Assembly: GCF_018424685.1 (NCBI RefSeq)
Contig: NZ_QTKX01000001.1
Location: 930,001 to 994,000 of the forward strand
Origin: Mesobacillus boroniphilus
Lineage (GTDB): Bacteria > Bacillota > Bacilli > Bacillales > Cytobacillaceae
Length of the DNA: 64,000 nt
Reading direction: 5' to 3'
Shown: positions 59,445 through 64,000 of the stretch, piece after piece
Numbering within the stretch: position 1 is the stretch's first letter
Layout: every line of letters starts with the position of its first letter
The notes under the pieces: generated by a model
What the model saw: only the letters and a program-made list of their open reading frames with translations
The model's database searches: none
What the model was told of the DNA's origin: nothing
Translations under genes and position numbers: made by a program

Positions 59445-59496
59445 AAATGGGAAGGTTTAATTGTCACCGTGGTGAACAAAAAAACCTTCCCATTCT
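59445..59496 (-). terminator. Terminator for the 59502 gene
   Basis: Minus strand: AATGGGAAGGTTT pairs with AAACCTTCCCATT across about 22 bases, with T's on the downstream side. Confidence 0.8.
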
Positions 59497-59501
59497 TATC
59501 C

Positions 59502-60146
59502 TTATTTCTTAAACTTCTCAGGGAACTGCTTCACAACTGCATCAGAAATTGCATCGGCCATCATGATGATATGGGTTATTCCGTCATCAATTGAAACAAT
59601 TCGTGCTTGCCAATCTTTTTTCAAGCTTGCAGTTAAGTCATCTGCCACCAATTCCAGATGCGTGTACATTAACTTTTTTACTTCTTCATTTTTTAAGTTA
59701 GGGTTGGCGCTGCTGAGGAAGGCTGCGATATCGTCTGCATTTCTGTACCATTCCTTGTTTAGCTGATCCAGCTTGGCTTTATCTTCACTTTTAGCTGCTT
59801 CAACAATTCCGCCGGCAATGACAATATGCTCCTTAAGCAAATCCGTAAGTTTGTTTCCGGCTTCCTCTCCGTATACAGGTTTGATTGCATTTCCGATATC
59901 CTCCTGGTTTTTCAGGAGTCTCTCAAGCACCTCTTTTTGATCCTCCGCACCTGCTGTTGTTGCGCTTGTGATATAGTTGCTTGTCCATAATACATGGTCA
60001 ACCCATAGTCTGCGGAAAGCATTTTCGAACTTTACCTCAGATTGGGTAATACATTTGTGCTGTGGTTTGGCGTAGGCAGGGGCTGATCCGGCCATCATAT
60101 TCAGCGGCAATAATAAAATAAAACCCATCAACAATAATTTTTTCAT
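59502..60146 (-). CDS. Secreted helical-bundle protein of unknown function
   Basis: A 214-residue exported protein. A signal peptide (MKKLLLMGFILLLPLNMMAG) with likely cleavage near APAYA is followed by a helical bundle. Conserved-looking aromatic and His residues are in AFRRLWVDHVLWTSNYI, LLKEHIVIAGGIVEAA and DGITHIIMMADAI. The family is known to me only as an uncharacterised bacillus protein; no function can be assigned. ATG 60146 follows GGAGAAGG, and the frame extends upstream to 60176. Confidence 0.78.
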   Translation of the reverse strand: MKKLLLMGFILLLPLNMMAGSAPAYAKPQHKCITQSEVKFENAFRRLWVDHVLWTSNYITSATTAGAEDQKEVLERLLKNQEDIGNAIKPVYGEEAGNKLTDLLKEHIVIAGGIVEAAKSEDKAKLDQLNKEWYRNADDIAAFLSSANPNLKNEEVKKLMYTHLELVADDLTASLKKDWQARIVSIDDGITHIIMMADAISDAVVKQFPEKFKK

Positions 60147-60232
60147 TGTACCTTCTCCTTCTTGGGGTAGTAACATCCTCCTTTATTATTTATACATGGC
60201 ATTACTTTTATCCAAGAGATAGTACAAAACCA

Positions 60233-60262
60233 AAAGACCGCCAAATGGCGGCCTTTGTGCTA
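60233..60262 (-). terminator. Terminator for the LysM/SPOR gene
   Basis: Minus strand: AAAGGCCGCC pairs with GGCGGTCTTT around ATTT, followed by TTGG. Confidence 0.75.
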
Positions 60263-60267
60263 ATTAT

Positions 60268-61140
60268 CTAATGTAATCTGCTAAGATCAAAATACTGGAC
60301 AGTCTTCCCATCACGGTCGAACTGGATGATCAGCTCGTGCTTGTTAAATTGATAGATGAATTGTCCGCATGTCGCGCTTTCGTAGCAAGAGACATTCTTG
60401 ACATCATTTGGGTATCCATAGACATTGATAACCTGGCTTTTTTCTTTTGGAAGGGAGCCAAGCTTTAAATATTCCGGATAGACTTGAAGTCCGAATACTG
60501 ATCCATTTTCCATGTTGAAATTCACGCGAACTCCTGCACCTTCTCCATTATAATAAAGCGACCTGATATTCAACTGGTCTTCGGTTTTCACCGGCTTCCC
60601 GAATTGCTGCAGGAGCTGGCTGTATGTGAAACCAACGTGGACATCAAGAACATGAAGATTCTTACTCGTTACAATATAGGCATCAGTGATTCCGTTTTTA
60701 CGCAACAGCTTTTTTTGCTTCTCCGCATTTACTTTTTTCGAAAAAACACCAGCCTGGATGCAGTAATAAGTTTTATTGTAAATAACCTTTGTAATGACGG
60801 TCGCTTCAATTCCTTTCTTTTTCAGATTAGCGATTTGCTTCGTTGCATTATCTTTCTTGGAAAAAGAACCCGCTACAACTGCATACATCGGTTCCGATTC
60901 TGTCAGGCCAGGGAGGAGCAGTTTTTGGCCAATATAGATGGTGTTGTTCTTTAACCCATTGAAATCCTTTAATTCCTGGACAGTCAGGTTGTGCTTTTTA
61001 GAAAGGCTGTATAATGTATCCCCCTTTTTAACAGTGACATCGTGATCATCTGCATAACCAAAACCATTGGTGAAAAAGAGTAATGAAATCATCAACAAGA
61101 CACTCAACCCAAGCTGCAATAAACGTTTTATCTTATTCAT
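60268..61140 (-). CDS. LysM-SPOR cell-wall-associated protein
   Basis: A 290-residue exported protein. After the signal peptide (about residues 1-30) there is a LysM peptidoglycan-binding domain (VKKGDTLYSLSKKHNLTV; IYIGQKLLLPG). Two SPOR-type repeats follow (MYAVVAGSFSKKDNATKQI; YCIQAGVFSKKVNAEKQKK). The C-terminal 120 residues contain VGFTYSQLLQQFGKPVKTE and strand-rich segments, resembling DUF4309-like domains. The domain set predicts binding to cell-wall glycan. ATG 61140 is used. Confidence 0.88.
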   Translation of the reverse strand: MNKIKRLLQLGLSVLLMISLLFFTNGFGYADDHDVTVKKGDTLYSLSKKHNLTVQELKDFNGLKNNTIYIGQKLLLPGLTESEPMYAVVAGSFSKKDNATKQIANLKKKGIEATVITKVIYNKTYYCIQAGVFSKKVNAEKQKKLLRKNGITDAYIVTSKNLHVLDVHVGFTYSQLLQQFGKPVKTEDQLNIRSLYYNGEGAGVRVNFNMENGSVFGLQVYPEYLKLGSLPKEKSQVINVYGYPNDVKNVSCYESATCGQFIYQFNKHELIIQFDRDGKTVQYFDLSRLH

Positions 61141-61270
61141 TTTTTATCACCTCAAATAGTTTGACGAGATGATTACGGCAGAGTTTCGAAGGGATAAGCC
61201 CAATTTTGAGTGATTGGATAAATGGGTCCTGAAAGTGGAGGAGGCCTTGAAACAACTATTGACATATCGA

Positions 61271-61293
61271 ACTGTAACGTTTAAGATTACAGT
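61271..61293. promoter_or_regulatory. Dyad 1 upstream of spx (probable Rrf2/SaiR-type operator)
   Basis: ACTGTAA (61271-61277), nine-base spacer, TTACAGT (61287-61293). The same dyad recurs at 61323-61347. Confidence 0.65.
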
Positions 61294-61322
61294 ATTAATA
61301 TTTTTTAATTTTATTGTTTTCC

Positions 61323-61347
61323 AACTGTAATTTTTATTTTTACAGTT
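61323..61347. promoter_or_regulatory. Dyad 2 upstream of spx (probable Rrf2/SaiR-type operator)
   Basis: AACTGTAA (61323-61330), nine-base spacer, TTACAGTT (61340-61347). It lies 22 bases before the spx start and shares symmetry and spacing with dyad 1, 53 bases upstream. An Rrf2-family regulator is encoded just after spx, which fits autoregulation. Confidence 0.7.
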
Positions 61348-61368
61348 AAACGAAGGAGCTGTGGATCA

Positions 61369-61764
61369 ATGGTAACTTTATATATCACTTCAAGCTGTGC
61401 TTCATGCAGGAAAGCAAAAGCCTGGCTGCAAGAACATCAGATTGATTTTATCGAAAGAAATATCGTATCTGAGCCACTCACTGTAGATGAAATCAAATCG
61501 ATTCTTCGGCTGACAGAGGATGGAACGGAAGATATTATTTCTACAAACTCTAAAACTTACAAGCAGTTGGATGTGGACATTGACTCTCTTCCGCTGAATC
61601 AATTATATGATCTAATCATAAAAAATCCTCAAATACTGCGCCGCCCAATCATCCAGGACCATAAACGATTGCAGGTTGGGTATAATGAAGAGGAAATCCG
61701 CAGTTTCTTGCCGCGCAAGCTACGTACATTTACTGGCTTTGAGCTGGATAGCATTGCGAATTAG
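61369..61764 (+). CDS. spx: Transcriptional regulator Spx (SpxA2-like)
   Basis: A 131-residue Spx, the length of classical bacillus Spx. The redox switch CxxC is in [19 protein letters not shown] (Cys10, Cys13), and [20 protein letters not shown] and IRSFLPRKL contain the residues that touch the polymerase alpha subunit. Spx acts on RNA polymerase under disulfide stress. The start ATG 61369 follows GAAGGAG. It is followed by an Rrf2 regulator gene, the arrangement reported for spxA2-saiR in Bacillus anthracis. Confidence 0.93.
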   Translation: MVTLYITSSCASCRKAKAWLQEHQIDFIERNIVSEPLTVDEIKSILRLTEDGTEDIISTNSKTYKQLDVDIDSLPLNQLYDLIIKNPQILRRPIIQDHKRLQVGYNEEEIRSFLPRKLRTFTGFELDSIAN

Positions 61765-61844
61765 TTATAATAAAATCAGCTTAAAGGCTGGTTGGTATGT
61801 AGCATTTTACAGAACAAATAGTTACCTTTGTTAGGAGGCAGGCA

Positions 61845-62264
61845 ATGAACAGCGATTTTACCCTTGCCATTCACAGTTTAACCTTACTTGCACTGCAGCC
61901 GGACAGAATGTCTACAAGCGAAGCCATTTCAGAGAGCGCAGGGGTTCACCCCGTACGGATCCGCAAAGTGCTGGGCTTGTTAAAAAAACATGGATTTATC
62001 AAATCAAAAGAAGGAACCGGCGGCGGATTCATTTTTGCATTGGATTTAAATGAAGTAAACCTCTGGGATATATACAAGCTGACCTCGGAAGGTGCACTGC
62101 AGCCAAAGTGTCCTGACTCCAATGAAAAATGCTTGGTCGGAGCGAACATGCACAAAGTCCTGTTTGCCATTTTCATAGGTGCCGAGGAACATTTGGGAAA
62201 ATATTTAAAGCACTATTCCATCAAGGAAATAGTTGACCTGGTAAAAGAAACGAATTGTGACTAA
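61845..62264 (+). CDS. Rrf2-family transcriptional regulator (SaiR-like)
   Basis: A 139-residue Rrf2-type repressor. The winged helix-turn-helix spans about residues 5-65 (FTLAIHSLTLLALQPDRMST; VHPVRIRKVLGLLKKHGFIK; KEGTGGGFIFALDL). A Cys pattern in LQPKCPDSNEKCLVG could sense redox state. In B. anthracis the homologue SaiR represses spxA2 from a dyad upstream of spxA2; the two dyads here are its likely targets (inference). The start ATG 61845 follows TTAGGAGG. It is 80 bases after spx, in the same direction. Confidence 0.85.
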   Translation: MNSDFTLAIHSLTLLALQPDRMSTSEAISESAGVHPVRIRKVLGLLKKHGFIKSKEGTGGGFIFALDLNEVNLWDIYKLTSEGALQPKCPDSNEKCLVGANMHKVLFAIFIGAEEHLGKYLKHYSIKEIVDLVKETNCD

Positions 62265-62338
62265 GGAGAAATTGACGTCTTCTTAGTTGGTAAATGTAAT
62301 GAAAATTATTACAGATTAAAATGAATGAGGTGACTTAT

Positions 62339-62671
62339 ATGTTGTCCAATAATAACACGATTTTAAGAGTAGGCGATTGGATTAAGGGGAAATCCCGTAA
62401 TGGAGAATTATTCATCGGATATATAGAGTCACTTGATATTTTGGATGAAAAGGTTAATGCAACAATCACATCAAGTGATGATGAATCCATGGTAGGCAAA
62501 ACCATTCCGATAACAACAAACGGAGTGAAAAAACTGCCTGACCCGAAAGTGAAAAACAAAAAACAAATACAATATCTAATTGATTTGGCGCTGGCCACTG
62601 GAGATGAAGAATGGTTCATGGAGCTTTCTGAAAAGCTGAACTCGATGAGGGAGCTCGTCAAAGGTGTGTAA
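62339..62671 (+). CDS. IDEAL-domain protein
   Basis: A 110-residue soluble protein with a strand-rich first part (TILRVGDWIKGKSRNGELFI) and an IDEAL domain near the C-terminus (YLIDLALATGDEEWFMELSE, residues about 85-105). The family is common in bacilli and of uncertain role; IDEAL-type segments mediate protein contacts. ATG 62339 follows GAGGTGA at 6 bases. It lies after spx and the Rrf2 gene and may be the third gene of that unit. Confidence 0.85.
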   Translation: MLSNNNTILRVGDWIKGKSRNGELFIGYIESLDILDEKVNATITSSDDESMVGKTIPITTNGVKKLPDPKVKNKKQIQYLIDLALATGDEEWFMELSEKLNSMRELVKGV

Positions 62672-62673
62672 AA

Positions 62674-62714
62674 ATGAAGACGGTCCTCCTTTTTTAAGGG
62701 GGACCGTCTTTTTG
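62674..62714. terminator. Bidirectional terminator
   Basis: AGACGGTCC..CC pairs with GG..GGACCGTCT, T run on the right and A run in the minus orientation. It lies between convergent genes. Confidence 0.85.
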
Positions 62715-63464
62715 CTATTTCATTCCAAGTGCTTTTTTAGTAGCTGGCCCGGCAACACCGTCAACCTTGAGTTTCTTCGCTTTTTGGAATTTCTTTACGG
62801 CCGCTTCTGTAGCTGGACCGAATACACCGTCGATTCCTTTTGTGTTGTAGCCCCTGTTTGTCAGGGCCTGCTGAAGCTGCTTCACTTCAACTCCTCGCAT
62901 GCCTTTTTTAAGAACAGTGCTTGTTGGTGCAGCGATCACGGGAACGGCAGCCTGGCCTGTAACCTTATATCCGTTAGCGGATGCGATTGCGTTAAAGGAT
63001 TTTTTTGACGTGGTGATGACAACCGGAGTATTTACCTTCACCTGATCATAGAGCCACTGTACCTCGTTATCGTACATCCGGACGCAGCCGGCACTAACAT
63101 ATCCGCCGATTGATTTAGGATTATTGTTGCCGTGGATCGCATAAGTTGTTCCCCATGTTCCTCGCGCATTTATGCCGAGCCATCTGTCGCCAAGCGGATT
63201 CCTTGAGTCACCACCAGGGATATTCCCGCTGTAATAAGGGCGATTCTTGATTTTGTTAACGATTTTGAACTTGCCCTCGGGCGTATAAGAAGCTTTCCGC
63301 CCAGTTCCCACCTTAAACGTTTTTACCAGTTTATTATTTTTGTAATAAGCCAGTTGATTGTTAGACTTATTGATGATAATCATGTCTCCGCCAGCAGCCT
63401 CTGCAGGTGCCTCAAAGAACAACAGCGATACTAGAAGCATTATCGAAAGCAGCAACTTTTTCAT
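62715..63464 (-). CDS. L,D-transpeptidase (YkuD) with C-terminal peptidoglycan-binding domain
   Basis: A 249-residue exported enzyme. The signal peptide (about residues 1-23, SLLFFEAPAEA) is followed by a YkuD catalytic domain. The active-site motif is HGNNNPKSIGGYVSAGCVRM (His and nucleophile Cys). A linker follows, then a PG-binding-1 domain (about 180-249): RGVEVKQLQQALTNRGYNT and DGVFGPATEAAVKKFQ. It forms 3-3 cross-links or attaches proteins to peptidoglycan. Its length and order match bacillus YkuD-type spore/cell-wall enzymes. Confidence 0.92.
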   Translation of the reverse strand: MKKLLLSIMLLVSLLFFEAPAEAAGGDMIIINKSNNQLAYYKNNKLVKTFKVGTGRKASYTPEGKFKIVNKIKNRPYYSGNIPGGDSRNPLGDRWLGINARGTWGTTYAIHGNNNPKSIGGYVSAGCVRMYDNEVQWLYDQVKVNTPVVITTSKKSFNAIASANGYKVTGQAAVPVIAAPTSTVLKKGMRGVEVKQLQQALTNRGYNTKGIDGVFGPATEAAVKKFQKAKKLKVDGVAGPATKKALGMK

Positions 63465-63722
63465 TCGCCAACCCCCTTGATTTCATTTGCAGGCCTATCT
63501 CCCTAAAGCGGTCTACGGCCGTGCAATTGGTATACGTATTTACACTCTTATTAACGATTTTTTCTCATAAAAGTTACATATTTTACCGTTATATGGCAGC
63601 AGATTGTTTCTTGGTTTTATGACAAAAAAATCGAATTTATGTCGTTTTATGGTGGTTTTTTTATAAAATAGAGGTTCAACTTTCGTGATTTTTCCCATAA
63701 TGGTAGGGAAGGAGTGGGAGTG

Positions 63723-64000
63723 TTGAATCATTACTTATCAATTGCAGTAGAGTTAACGAGCGGCTTTGTATTTTTATTTATCATGACGAAACTACAAGGG
63801 AAAACGCAGTTCTCTCAAATAACACCGTTTGATTTTATTTCCGCAATTATTCTTGGTGAGCTTGTAGGAAATGCCATTTATGACCATGAAGTAAAGATCG
63901 GCGAAATCGCCTTTGCCGTTGCCTTGTGGGGAGTGCTTGTTTATGTTACAGAAATGGTTACACAAAAGTTCCTCGGTTCACGGAAGCTGCTGGAGGGGGA
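63723..64000 (+). CDS. DUF421/YetF-family membrane protein, N-terminal part
   Basis: The 5' end of a gene that runs off the window. The visible residues (about 92) include hydrophobic segments SIAVELTSGFVFLFIMTKLQ and IAFAVALWGVLVYVTEM, plus FDFISAIILGELVGNAIYD, the conserved DUF421 N-terminal block. The start is probably TTG 63723, 8 bases after AAGGAG; GTG 63720 is the alternative. It is a second YetF-like gene in the window, only distantly similar to the one at 49409. Confidence 0.85.
   Translation, partial: MNHYLSIAVELTSGFVFLFIMTKLQGKTQFSQITPFDFISAIILGELVGNAIYDHEVKIGEIAFAVALWGVLVYVTEMVTQKFLGSRKLLEG

Noticed and set aside
62664..63008. 114-codon plus-strand frame opposite the L,D-transpeptidase
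   Set aside because: It is an antisense shadow of the catalytic gene and crosses the bidirectional terminator.
1..64000. Prophage, insertion sequence, integron, rRNA or tRNA genes
   Set aside because: No transposase, integrase, phage structural protein, tRNA cloverleaf or rRNA sequence was recognised on either strand.

Overview
The window looks like a chromosomal segment of a low-to-moderate GC, endospore-forming Bacillaceae bacterium (Bacillus/Mesobacillus-like). The reasons are the gene content (FosB, Spx with an Rrf2 regulator, bacillus-type signal peptidase I, an S-box SAM riboswitch, YetF/DUF421, YjiH, YkvA), the AGGAGG-type ribosome binding sites with frequent GTG/TTG starts, and hairpin-plus-T terminators after most genes. 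No rRNA, tRNA, insertion sequence, prophage or CRISPR array was seen.

Layout. 0-10 kb: partial isochorismatase-like hydrolase, EamA exporter, an ECF-like sigma factor followed directly by a ClpP paralogue, a YjiH membrane protein, an aminotransferase, and a SAM-riboswitch-controlled flavin monooxygenase with an ATP-grasp ligase. 10-17 kb: a VWA lipoprotein, a second isochorismatase, a YqcI/YcgG protein, a sulfide:quinone oxidoreductase preceded by a CsoR/CstR-like dyad, a DCC-family thiol protein and another EamA exporter. 17.0-17.6 kb: eleven direct copies of a 52-bp unit between convergent genes. 17.6-25 kb: an AT-rich accessory stretch (fosB, NUDIX and HAD genes each broken by one in-frame stop, GreA-like factor, SDR, methyltransferase, several tiny membrane proteins). 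25-39 kb: DUF2202, TatA, a beta-propeller membrane protein, TerC, acetolactate synthase plus aldehyde dehydrogenase, patatin, a glutaredoxin whose first active-site Cys codon is TGA, signal peptidase I, and a TetR-PAS/STAS operon.

39.3-45.3 kb is the outstanding system: a thiazole/oxazole-modified peptide (TOMM/LAP) cluster of the heterocycloanthracin/sonorensin type. A 107-residue precursor, with a conserved-looking leader and a core of 17 cysteines, is followed by a hairpin terminator and then by three tightly packed maturation genes: a ThiF-like maturation protein, a YcaO cyclodehydratase ending in PHPFP, and a tandem-domain SagB dehydrogenase. No exporter or immunity gene is visible in the cluster.

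46-64 kb: a PAS histidine kinase, ClC chloride channel, two DUF421 proteins, an AIM24-family protein, an esterase, LysE exporter, a second group of small membrane proteins (55.4-58.6 kb), a MEDS-domain protein, LysM/SPOR and L,D-transpeptidase envelope proteins, and an spx - Rrf2 regulator - IDEAL-protein unit preceded by two identical dyads that are probable Rrf2 (SaiR-like) operators.

Several genes carry single-base lesions (in-frame TAG or TGA, or one-base frameshifts), and at least two small genes appear to start at ATT or CTG. These are itemised below.
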